Assembly (NCBI GenBank): GCA_009776905.1
Contig: WRMX01000048.1
Coordinates: 1-18,766 of the forward strand
Source: Oscillospiraceae bacterium
GTDB taxonomy: Bacteria > Bacillota > Clostridia > Oscillospirales > Oscillospiraceae
Length of the DNA: 18,766 nt
Direction of reading: 5' to 3'
Shown: one piece after another, positions 12,308 through 18,766 of the stretch
Layout of the letters: each line of letters begins with the position of its first letter
Position numbering within the stretch: position 1 is the first letter of the stretch
Translations under genes and position numbers: made by a program
The notes under the pieces: generated by a model
Told to the model about the DNA's origin: nothing
The model's database searches: none
The model's input: only the letters and a program-made list of their open reading frames with translations

Positions 12308-12367
12308 GAGCAAGGGCGTGAACGGTAGCAAATGATACTCGTTTGGGATTTTTCTCCCAAGCTCTTG
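12308..12367 (+). promoter_or_regulatory. Structured leader before fliO
   Basis: CAAGGGC (12311-12317) pairs with GCTCTTG (12361-12367), enclosing a hairpin TTGGGA/TCCCAA (12343-12348/12355-12360). The fliO ribosome site AAGGAG (12371-12376) follows closely. The 14-base string GCAAGGGCGTGAAC at the start recurs before flhF (from about 18020), and CCAAGCTC near the end also recurs there (18124-18131). Confidence 0.45.
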
Positions 12368-12383
12368 ATTAAGGAGCGCTGAT

Positions 12384-12914
12384 ATGCAGGAGTCGCTAAG
12401 GGCGATATTTTCGATAGTCGGCATACTCATCATATTGGTCGCGTGCTATTATACGACTTATTATATCGGTCGCAGGGCGATGGGGCACAACCGCGCCAAG
12501 AACAAGGGCAACGCACGGAACATCGCGATTTTGGAACGTTATTCGATTTCCAAAGACAAGAGCTTTTGCATTGTCGAGGTTGCGGGGAAGGTCTATATTG
12601 TCGGAGTGACAAACCAGGCAATGACTCTCATCGACACGCTCGATTCCGAAAAATTCGCGGAACATGCATCAGTAGCGCAAAGCACGACCCCTAAATGGAA
12701 CGCAACGCCGGGCGGAATGCTCGGCGGAAAACTTGTTAACAGGCTTGCGGCTTTTATGGCCGCAAGGATGGGAAGACCATATGACTCCGGGAGAGACGAG
12801 AGCGGCAACAGCGCCTCGTTTTCGGACAGTATGGCAAGCGCGCGCGATAAAAGTGCATCCGGGCAGCCGGACCGCACCGCTGCGGAGCGGACGGATAGCT
12901 CGGAGGAGGAATAA
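12384..12914 (+). CDS. fliO: FliO, flagellar export gate assembly factor
   Basis: 176 residues with one membrane segment at ~8-30 ('IFSIVGILIILVACYYTTYY'), followed by a small cytoplasmic domain with the FliO pattern 'NIAILERYSISKDKSFCIVE' and 'VYIVGVTNQAMTLI'. FliO helps assemble the FliP ring and is not part of the final gate. The last ~60 residues are polar, rich in Ser, Asp and Arg, and likely disordered. AAGGAG precedes the ATG. The stop overlaps the fliP start by one base (TAATG), giving translational coupling with its client FliP. Confidence 0.85.
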   Translation: MQESLRAIFSIVGILIILVACYYTTYYIGRRAMGHNRAKNKGNARNIAILERYSISKDKSFCIVEVAGKVYIVGVTNQAMTLIDTLDSEKFAEHASVAQSTTPKWNATPGGMLGGKLVNRLAAFMAARMGRPYDSGRDESGNSASFSDSMASARDKSASGQPDRTAAERTDSSEEE

Positions 12915-13576
12915 TGGGTACGCTGAATAACATCATCACGACCCTTTTCGGCGAGAGCACTCAGACCGTCGATATCATAATCTTACTCACGCTGCTGACG
13001 CTTTTGCCCTCGATCGTCATCATGCTGACGGGGTTTACGCGCATTCTCATAGTGCTCTCCTTCACACGCCAGGCGCTCGGCATGCAACAGACCCCGCCAA
13101 ACCAGGTGTTGATAGGCCTTGCGCTGTTTTTGACGTTCTTTGTCATGTCGCCCGTGCTCACAAGGGTCTATAATGATGCGTACCTCCCATATGTAAACCA
13201 GGAAATCGGGCAGGAGGAGTTTATCGACAACGCAATGGCGCCCACGCGGGAATTCATGCTCGCCCAAGTGTTCGAGAGCGACCTGAACTTCTTTGTGGAG
13301 CTGTCGAGAGAGCCCATCGAAGACCCAAGCAACGTGCCCAACAAGGTCCTTATTCCCGCATTCCTGACGAGCGAGATCAAGCATGCGTTCTGGATCGGGT
13401 TTCTTATATACATCCCCTTCATCGTCATCGACATGATCGTTGCGAGCACGCTGATGGCAATGGGAATGATGATGCTCCCTCCGGCGATGATATCGCTGCC
13501 GTTCAAGGTTCTGATGTTCGTCCTTGTCGACGGATGGCAATTGATCATAGGCTCGATGATTCAAACATTCCACTAG
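12914..13576 (+). CDS. fliP: FliP, flagellar export gate protein
   Basis: 220 residues, the short version without a long N-terminal signal peptide. FliP forms the core of the FliP5-FliQ4-FliR1 export channel. Family signatures are exact: 'TGFTRILIVLSFTRQALGMQ', 'QTPPNQVLIGLALFLTFFVM' and, near the C-terminus, 'LMAMGMMMLPPAMISLPFKV'. Four membrane segments are visible: the first starts near residue 20, the second covers ~62-82, and the last two lie in the C-terminal quarter. The start overlaps the fliO stop. Confidence 0.97.
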   Translation: MGTLNNIITTLFGESTQTVDIIILLTLLTLLPSIVIMLTGFTRILIVLSFTRQALGMQQTPPNQVLIGLALFLTFFVMSPVLTRVYNDAYLPYVNQEIGQEEFIDNAMAPTREFMLAQVFESDLNFFVELSREPIEDPSNVPNKVLIPAFLTSEIKHAFWIGFLIYIPFIVIDMIVASTLMAMGMMMLPPAMISLPFKVLMFVLVDGWQLIIGSMIQTFH

Positions 13577-13582
13577 CCGGAG

Positions 13583-13619
13583 CGCGCGGCATCCGAATTT
13601 ACGGGGCGGACCCCTCTCG
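13583..13619 (+). promoter_or_regulatory. Recurring GC-rich leader motif, copy before fliQ
   Basis: CGCGCGGCATCCG, then GGGGCGGACCCC, which can form a short hairpin, then TCTCG. It is homologous to the fliE leader motif and aligns without gaps to the cheR leader motif. It starts seven bases after the fliP stop and lies 57 bases before fliQ, an unusually long gap for this gene pair. Confidence 0.5.
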
Positions 13620-13675
13620 TTTGTTGCTGAGATGAAAATGCAGAGTTGATGGACGTATCGGGATGAGGCGATAAA

Positions 13676-13948
13676 ATGATATCACAAAGTGAAATACTCG
13701 GAATATTGACAGACGCTATCACCACAGTAATACTATCTGCCGCGCCCATGCTGATCGTTGCAATGGTCGTCGGCGTCATCATCTCGATTTTTCAGGCCAC
13801 GACGCAAATCAACGAGCAGACGCTCGCTTTCGTGCCGAAAATCGTATGCGTCATGCTCACGCTCCTCCTGTTCGGCGGGTATATATTCAGCAGGGTAGGC
13901 GGATTTGTCACGCGGCTGTTCGATTCCATCGTAACGATAGTCAGGTAA
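13676..13948 (+). CDS. fliQ: FliQ, flagellar export gate protein
   Basis: 90 residues with two membrane segments (~15-37 and ~52-73). FliQ subunits wrap the FliP/FliR core of the export channel. 'VVGVIISIFQATTQINEQTL' with 'AFVPKI' is the family signature. ATGAGGCG lies a few bases before the ATG. fliR begins five bases after the stop. Confidence 0.96.
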   Translation: MISQSEILGILTDAITTVILSAAPMLIVAMVVGVIISIFQATTQINEQTLAFVPKIVCVMLTLLLFGGYIFSRVGGFVTRLFDSIVTIVR

Positions 13949-13953
13949 CGCAT

Positions 13954-14742
13954 ATGGCAGCGGCTACGAACAACATAATCGGGAACGCGGACTATTTCAT
14001 ACTTATGATATTCCGCGTGGGCGGCCTTATTATTTCGTCGCCGATATTCGGACGCAACAACGTCCCGCAGATTGCGAAGATCGGATTCACGTTCGCTGTC
14101 GGGTATCTGCTGTTCACGGTTTTCCCGCAGACTGCCGACATCACGTATACGACGCTCATAGGATTCGTCTTGTTGTGCGTCGGAGAGATGCTCCTTGGAG
14201 TCGCGCTCTCGTTCGTCACTAATATTTTCTTCTCGCTCACGTCGTATACGGCAGGGCAGATCATAGACATGCAAATCGGGTTCGGCATCGTCAATGTCTA
14301 TGATGTGCAGAATAACATGCAGGCGCCAATGATGGGCAATGTCATCAACCTAATGCTGCTCATGCTGTTTTTCGCCGTCGACGGGCATCGGAAACTGATC
14401 GAGATGGTCGCATTGACCATCGAAAGGATGCCCATCGGGACGCTCGTGTTCTCGCCGAATATCGGGCTGACGGCATTGGAGGTATTCGTCCGGGCGTTTA
14501 TGCTGGGGGTGATGATGGCGACCCCCGTGCTGGCGTCGGGATTGACGCTCGAAATTTTGTTCGGCTTGCTGATGCGCGCGGTCCCGCAGATCCATATGTT
14601 CGTCGTAGGCGTGCCGCTCAAGATGCTCGTCGGCATCATTGTCTATGTTTCGACGCTCCCGATATATGCGGGATTCAGCGCCCGGATATTCGAAGAGCTG
14701 TTCAAGGGCGTCGAGAATATGTTCGCGATGTTTGTGACGTAG
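13954..14742 (+). CDS. fliR: FliR, flagellar export gate protein
   Basis: 262 residues, normal length, with several membrane segments. One FliR completes the FliP/Q/R channel. Signatures seen: 'FRVGGLIISSPIFGRNNVPQ' near the N-terminus, 'YTAGQIIDMQIGFGIVNVYD' in the middle, and 'PQIHMFVVGVPLKMLVGI' near the C-terminus. I chose the ATG at 13954, five bases after the fliQ stop, because it gives the family N-terminus; longer readings run back into fliQ. Its own ribosome site is weak (CAGGTAA), so translation probably depends on fliQ. Confidence 0.96.
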   Translation: MAAATNNIIGNADYFILMIFRVGGLIISSPIFGRNNVPQIAKIGFTFAVGYLLFTVFPQTADITYTTLIGFVLLCVGEMLLGVALSFVTNIFFSLTSYTAGQIIDMQIGFGIVNVYDVQNNMQAPMMGNVINLMLLMLFFAVDGHRKLIEMVALTIERMPIGTLVFSPNIGLTALEVFVRAFMLGVMMATPVLASGLTLEILFGLLMRAVPQIHMFVVGVPLKMLVGIIVYVSTLPIYAGFSARIFEELFKGVENMFAMFVT

Positions 14743-14773
14743 AGGTTGCAGAGAATCACGATAGGACCGGAGA

Positions 14774-15841
14774 ATGGCAGGAGAAAAGACAGAAAAAGCT
14801 ACGGCGAAAAAACGCAAAGACGCTCGCGAAAAGGGCCAGGTGAGGCACAGCACGGAAGTCAACACCGCCTTTTGCTGCATCGTCATGTTCGGACTGCTCT
14901 TTATGATCTGGCCCTGGTTCGTGGAGCGGCTCGCGGATATCTTCTACGAGCATCTGGGTGCGAACTCCATATCTCAGGCCGGCGACGGCATGACGACGAC
15001 CGAGCTCATGGGCGTGCTTGCGCGCGTGCTGATGAACATGCTGCGCACCCTGTTCCCGATACTCGGCGCGGCGATGATCGCGGGGATCGCCGTGAATGTC
15101 CTGCAGGTGGGCTTCCTATTCACGACAAAGTCGCTGGGCATGAAGCTGAGCCGCATCAGCCCGTTGAGCGGGTTCAAACGGATGTTTTCGCTGAAGACGA
15201 TAGTGGACTTGCTGAAGTCGATACTGAAAATCATCATTCTCGGATATATCGCATATAATGAATTTTCCAAACTGATCGGAGGATTTCCGGCGCTCGTCGG
15301 GCATGAGATATACCTGACGTTCGTGGAGATAATGAGGACGGCGTTCCTCATTGCGTTGAAAATGTGCATCGCGATGGTGTTCATCGCCGCCGCTGACTTT
15401 CTCTACCAATGGTGGAAATATGAAAAGGACCTCCGTATGACGAAGCAGGAGGTCAAGGACGAATACAAGATGATGGAGGGCGACCCGAAGGTCAAGAGCC
15501 GGATTCGGCAAAAGCAGCGCCAGATGAGCGCAATGCGCATGATGAGCAGGGTCCCGGAAGCGGATGTCGTCATCACGAACCCGACGCACTACGCGGTGGC
15601 CTTGAAATATGACGAGGCCGTAAGCAGCGCGCCTGTCGTCGTCGCCAAGGGGGCGGACTATATTGCGCGAAAGATAAAAGAAATCGCAATCGAGAATAAC
15701 GTTGAGATAGTCGAAAACAAGCCGCTCGCGCAATCGCTATATATGCTGTGCGAGGTGGACGACGAGATCCCTGCAGATCTTTACCAGGCAGTTGCGGACA
15801 TCCTCGTGTTCGTATACAGGCAAAAAGGGAAGATACGCTAG
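14774..15841 (+). CDS. flhB: FlhB, export gate substrate-specificity switch
   Basis: 355 residues. FlhB sits on the FliP/Q/R core and, after cutting itself, switches export from rod/hook to filament proteins together with FliK. The N-terminus 'GEKTEKATAKKRKDAREKGQ' is typical, four membrane segments follow (to ~residue 210), and the cytoplasmic domain has the intact NPTH autocleavage motif at residues 269-272. The C-terminal 'KPLAQSLYMLCEVDDEIPAD' region is complete. GGAG is six bases before the ATG. This full FlhB coexists with the truncated FlhB-C-like protein at 2494. Confidence 0.97.
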   Translation: MAGEKTEKATAKKRKDAREKGQVRHSTEVNTAFCCIVMFGLLFMIWPWFVERLADIFYEHLGANSISQAGDGMTTTELMGVLARVLMNMLRTLFPILGAAMIAGIAVNVLQVGFLFTTKSLGMKLSRISPLSGFKRMFSLKTIVDLLKSILKIIILGYIAYNEFSKLIGGFPALVGHEIYLTFVEIMRTAFLIALKMCIAMVFIAAADFLYQWWKYEKDLRMTKQEVKDEYKMMEGDPKVKSRIRQKQRQMSAMRMMSRVPEADVVITNPTHYAVALKYDEAVSSAPVVVAKGADYIARKIKEIAIENNVEIVENKPLAQSLYMLCEVDDEIPADLYQAVADILVFVYRQKGKIR

Positions 15842-15848
15842 TAGTCAG

Positions 15849-15861
15849 GGGACTTTGTCCC
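15849..15861 (+). other. Small hairpin between flhB and flhA
   Basis: GGGAC-TTT-GTCCC forms a perfect five-pair stem eight bases after the flhB stop, with no T-run after it. The rest of the 90-base gap is AT-rich and ends in the strong flhA site GAGGAG. Confidence 0.35.
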
Positions 15862-15931
15862 GAGTTATCAACTGGAAGATGCATATACATTGCACGAAGA
15901 AAACGAATAAAAACGACGGGAGGCGAGGAGA

Positions 15932-17965
15932 ATGAAAACATCGGATATAGCGATAGCGCTATTGCTGCTCGCTATCATATTCATCATAATTTTCCCGCTC
16001 CCGACGGCCGTCATTGACTTTCTGCTTGTCATCAACATTGCGATATGCATAACTGTTTTGCTTTTCTCGCTGTATGTCAAAGACCCCGTAGATTTCTCCG
16101 TGTTCCCGACGCTGCTCTTGTTTATAACGCTGTTCAGGCTGGCCCTGAACCTCGGAACGACAAAGCTCATCCTCGGAAACCAGGGAGATGCGGGCAACAT
16201 CATCAGGGCATTCGGCAGCGTCGTCATCGGCAGCAACCTTGTCGTGGGCATCATCTCTTTTCTCATCATCCTCATCGTCCAGTTCATCGTCATAACAAAA
16301 GGCGCGGAGCGCATCGCTGAAGTCTCGGCCAGGTTCACGCTGGACGCCATGCCCGGCAAGCAGATGGCAATCGACGCCGACCTCAACAGCGGATTCATCG
16401 ATGAAGACACCGCAAGGATACGCCGGGATAAGATTCAGCAGGAAGCGGATTTCCATGGAGCCATGGACGGAGCTAGCAAGTTCATCAAGGGCGATGCGAT
16501 AGCGGGCCTCATCATCACGTTCATCAACATCATCGGCGGATTGATCATCGGCGTGCTGACAATGGACCGGCCGATCGGAGATGTCGTCAACATATTCGTG
16601 CTCGCGTCCATCGGCGACGGACTCGTGTCGCAGTTGCCGGCGCTGCTTGTTTCCACGGCATCCGGCATAATAGTGACCAGGTCCGCGCGCGATGCCACAT
16701 TCGGCACCGAGATGGCCGGACAGTTACTGGCTCAACCGCACGCCCTCATCATGGCAGGCGTGCTGATAGTGATAGTCAGCCTCATACCTGGGCTGCCGAC
16801 GTTCCTGATGTGGGTAGTGGCTGCGATTATGATGGTCATAGGTTATGTCGTGAACAACCGTCATCAAAAAGCGGCGGTCGTTGAAGAAAAAGAAGTGGAA
16901 GAGGTGACGGCGGAGGAAAAACGCAGGCCGGAAAGCGTCACCGCCCTTCTGCAAGTCGACCCCATCGAACTGGAATTCGGATATGGCATCGTCCCGATGG
17001 TAGATGTCTCGCAAGGCGGCGATCTGCTCGACCGCGTCGTTATGATCAGGAGGCAGTGCGCCCTCGACATGGGGATCATCGTGCCTGCAATCAGGCTGCG
17101 CGACAACATCCAATTGGGCGCGAATGCCTATATGATAAAAATTAAAGGCGTCGAGATCGCAAGGGGCGAGGTCATGGCAGACCATTTGCTTGCGCTCAGC
17201 TCCGGCGAAGTCGAGGAAGAAATGTACGGCATTCCGACAGTCGAGCCGACGTTCGGGTTACCCGCCTTATGGATTCCAAAGAGCGACAGGGAGGAAGCGG
17301 AGATACTAGGATATTCGACCGTGGACCCGCCTTCGGTCATCGCCACGCACTTGACGGAAATCATCAAACGATATGGGCATGAGCTCCTTAACCGCCAGCA
17401 AGTCCAGACGCTCGTCGAAAACCTGAAAAAGACGCAGCCTGCGCTGGTCGACGAGGTCGTGCCGAAAATGTTCTCGCTCGGAGAAATACAAAAGGTGCTC
17501 GCGAGCTTGCTCTCGGAAAATGTGCCGATACGCGACATGGCGACGATCGTCGAGACATTGAGCGATTACGGCTCAATCACGCGGGATACCGACATGCTCA
17601 CGGAATATGTCCGCCAGTCGCTGCGGCGGTCAATATCAAAACGGTTCATTCCGGATGATGTCGCATATGCCATCACGCTCGACCCTTCGCTGGAGCAATT
17701 GATCATCGACAGCACGAAGCAGTCGGAACACGGCTCATATCTGGCGATCGAGCCCGTGCAGGTGCATTCCATATTCGATAAATTGAGGACGGCCATCGAA
17801 AACATGAAGAATAAGGGGAAGACTCCTGTGATTCTGACATCCCCGCTCGTAAGGAGGCAGTTCCGAAAGATTTCCGAGCAGATATCGCCGGAGCTTGCGG
17901 TTTTGTCGTATAACGAGATAGAAAGCAGCGTGGAGGTCTATTCGGAAGGCGTCGTAAGGCTGTAA
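15932..17965 (+). CDS. flhA: FlhA, export gate nonamer
   Basis: 677 residues, normal length. FlhA forms the nine-subunit ring below the export channel, uses the proton gradient and docks chaperone-substrate pairs such as FliS-flagellin. The N-terminal half carries about eight membrane segments and the conserved FHIPEP stretch 'RDKIQQEADFHGAMDGASKF', with 'RFTLDAMPGKQMAIDADLNS' before it. The cytoplasmic half starts after ~residue 310 with a charged linker ('EEKEVEEVTAEEKRR') and has the FlhA-C pattern, including 'LPALWIPKSDREEAEILGYS' and 'LTEIIKRYGHELLNRQQVQT'. GAGGAG precedes the ATG directly. Confidence 0.98.
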   Translation: MKTSDIAIALLLLAIIFIIIFPLPTAVIDFLLVINIAICITVLLFSLYVKDPVDFSVFPTLLLFITLFRLALNLGTTKLILGNQGDAGNIIRAFGSVVIGSNLVVGIISFLIILIVQFIVITKGAERIAEVSARFTLDAMPGKQMAIDADLNSGFIDEDTARIRRDKIQQEADFHGAMDGASKFIKGDAIAGLIITFINIIGGLIIGVLTMDRPIGDVVNIFVLASIGDGLVSQLPALLVSTASGIIVTRSARDATFGTEMAGQLLAQPHALIMAGVLIVIVSLIPGLPTFLMWVVAAIMMVIGYVVNNRHQKAAVVEEKEVEEVTAEEKRRPESVTALLQVDPIELEFGYGIVPMVDVSQGGDLLDRVVMIRRQCALDMGIIVPAIRLRDNIQLGANAYMIKIKGVEIARGEVMADHLLALSSGEVEEEMYGIPTVEPTFGLPALWIPKSDREEAEILGYSTVDPPSVIATHLTEIIKRYGHELLNRQQVQTLVENLKKTQPALVDEVVPKMFSLGEIQKVLASLLSENVPIRDMATIVETLSDYGSITRDTDMLTEYVRQSLRRSISKRFIPDDVAYAITLDPSLEQLIIDSTKQSEHGSYLAIEPVQVHSIFDKLRTAIENMKNKGKTPVILTSPLVRRQFRKISEQISPELAVLSYNEIESSVEVYSEGVVRL

Positions 17966-17982
17966 TCGAAACTATTCAGTGC

Positions 17983-18013
17983 CGGTGAGGAAGACGTTTT
18001 TTTCTTCCGACCG
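17983..18013 (+). other. Hairpin with a T-run loop after flhA
   Basis: CGGT (17983-17986) pairs with ACCG (18010-18013) and GGAAG (17989-17993) with CTTCC (18004-18008), leaving ACGTTTTTTT in the loop. The T-run is inside the loop, so it is not a normal intrinsic terminator. It lies 18 bases after the flhA stop. Confidence 0.4.
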
Positions 18014-18019
18014 CCGCGC

Positions 18020-18179
18020 GCAAGGGCGTGAACAGTCACCCGCGCAGCGTAGACAAATCACCCGGGTGGAACTTTCGTGATGACAACGAGAGCATTATTT
18101 GGTATTATATGGGTGGATATCTGCCAAGCTCCTATGAGCCTTGAGGCGGATGCGGAGGAACGGAGTTTGTGACGACGAT
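18020..18179 (+). promoter_or_regulatory. Structured leader before flhF
   Basis: This starts with GCAAGGGCGTGAAC, identical to the fliO leader, and ends with CCAAGCTC then CTATGAGCCTTG. CAAG-CTC pairs with GAG-CTTG across a four-base loop, with one bulged base (~18125-18142). The perfect palindrome CACCCGGGTG is at ~18060-18069. The AT-rich TTTGGTATTATATG near 18100 may hold a -10 box. The gap between flhA and flhF is 214 bases, unusually long for this pair. Confidence 0.35.
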
Positions 18180-18766
18180 ATGCTGGTGAAAAGATATCAC
18201 GCAAACGATATGCAACAAGCGATGGACACAGTCATAAAAGAACTGGGGTCCGATGCCGTTATACTCAACAGCAGGAAAGTGCGCAAAAAGGGGCTGAAGA
18301 ACCTGTTCCGCAAGCCTGTCCTGGAGGTGATGGTCGCCTATGACCCGGCGCAAGTGCCGGCCGTCAAGAAGCTCAACTCCATGCATGAGGCGAATACCGC
18401 GGACAAAGGGCATAAGGACAAGGAAAAAGAAAAGCCCGCCGAACCCATCAGCAACGAACAGCTCGAACGTTTGGACAAACGGATCGATTCCATCGACGCG
18501 ATGCTCAGCGACTTCATCGACAAATTTTCATTTGTCAAACGCGATATTACATATGACTATCCTGATGAGATTCAGGAACTGTTGCAAAAAATGATAGAGA
18601 ATCAGGTGAGGGAAGAACTGGCGCACTCATTGGCCAAGGAAGCGGAGCTGATGCTGCGCAAGCAGCCTGACACTAACGCATCGGAGGTCATCGAACACCT
18701 CATCCTCGAGCAGCTAGGCAGGCCGGAGCCGATTCTGCATAAAAAGTTCACGCAAAAGGTCATCCT
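18180..18766 (+). CDS. flhF: FlhF, SRP-type GTPase for flagellar placement (partial)
   Basis: The first 195 codons are in the window and the gene runs off the right edge. FlhF is an SRP-family GTPase that sets the site and number of flagella. The B domain is visible: 'MLVKRYHANDMQQAMDTVIK', then 'ELGSDAVILNSRKVRKKG'. A charged, Lys/Glu-rich linker (~residues 70-90) follows, then a helical N domain starts. The NG GTPase motifs lie beyond the edge, so nucleotide binding cannot be checked. The ATG at 18180 is the only sensible in-frame start; the nearest GGAG is at 18162-18165, a rather long 14 bases away. It follows flhA, as usual. Confidence 0.92.
   Translation, partial: MLVKRYHANDMQQAMDTVIKELGSDAVILNSRKVRKKGLKNLFRKPVLEVMVAYDPAQVPAVKKLNSMHEANTADKGHKDKEKEKPAEPISNEQLERLDKRIDSIDAMLSDFIDKFSFVKRDITYDYPDEIQELLQKMIENQVREELAHSLAKEAELMLRKQPDTNASEVIEHLILEQLGRPEPILHKKFTQKVI

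Noticed and set aside
17997..18003. Intrinsic terminator after flhA
   Set aside because: The T-run lies in the hairpin loop, and no stable stem ends immediately before it.

Overview
The window is a flagellar biogenesis and chemotaxis locus. All confident genes lie on the + strand, and coding takes up most of the sequence. Strong AGGAGG-type ribosome binding sites, two TTG starts, and the YaaR, FliS, 'YlqH-like' and short FliP versions point to a Clostridia-like member of the Firmicutes with a mid-range GC genome. That placement is an inference from gene types and order, not from any search.

Layout. 1-420: a non-coding region packed with hairpins, including two diverged copies of a palindromic repeat, then a candidate promoter. 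421-5248: a FliK-like hook-length protein, a stand-alone FlhB-C-terminal-like protein, a protein with a CHAP/NlpC-like cysteine peptidase domain (candidate rod-associated wall hydrolase), and a three-part J-domain/NTF2-like/degenerate-GGDEF protein. 5350-8852: fliD (filament cap, with an AT-rich mosaic centre), fliS, a FlgN/FliT-like chaperone and a YaaR-family protein. 8863-9020: three tandem 53-bp hairpin units. 9063-10489: cheW and cheR. 10490-10911: a roughly 240-nt imperfect fold-back element with a forked tip, then an AT-rich leader. 10912-12296: rod and basal-body genes flgB, flgC, fliE. 12384-17965: export-gate genes fliO, fliP, fliQ, fliR, flhB, flhA. 18180-end: the 5' part of flhF.

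How it fits together. FliO/P/Q/R, FlhB and FlhA form the membrane export gate. FlgB, FlgC and FliE are its early rod and junction substrates. FliK and FlhB set hook length and substrate switching. FliD caps the filament, and FliS and the FlgN-like protein chaperone late substrates. CheW and CheR belong to chemotactic signalling, and FlhF governs flagellar placement. The usual fliF-G-H-I-J block is absent between fliE and fliO, as are hook, motor and switch genes, so they must lie elsewhere if the flagellum works.

The least ordinary items are the J-domain/NTF2/GGDEF-like fusion, the cysteine-peptidase-like protein with a methionine-rich N-terminus, the 53-bp hairpin array, the long fold-back element before flgB, and short leader motifs that recur upstream of several flagellar genes.
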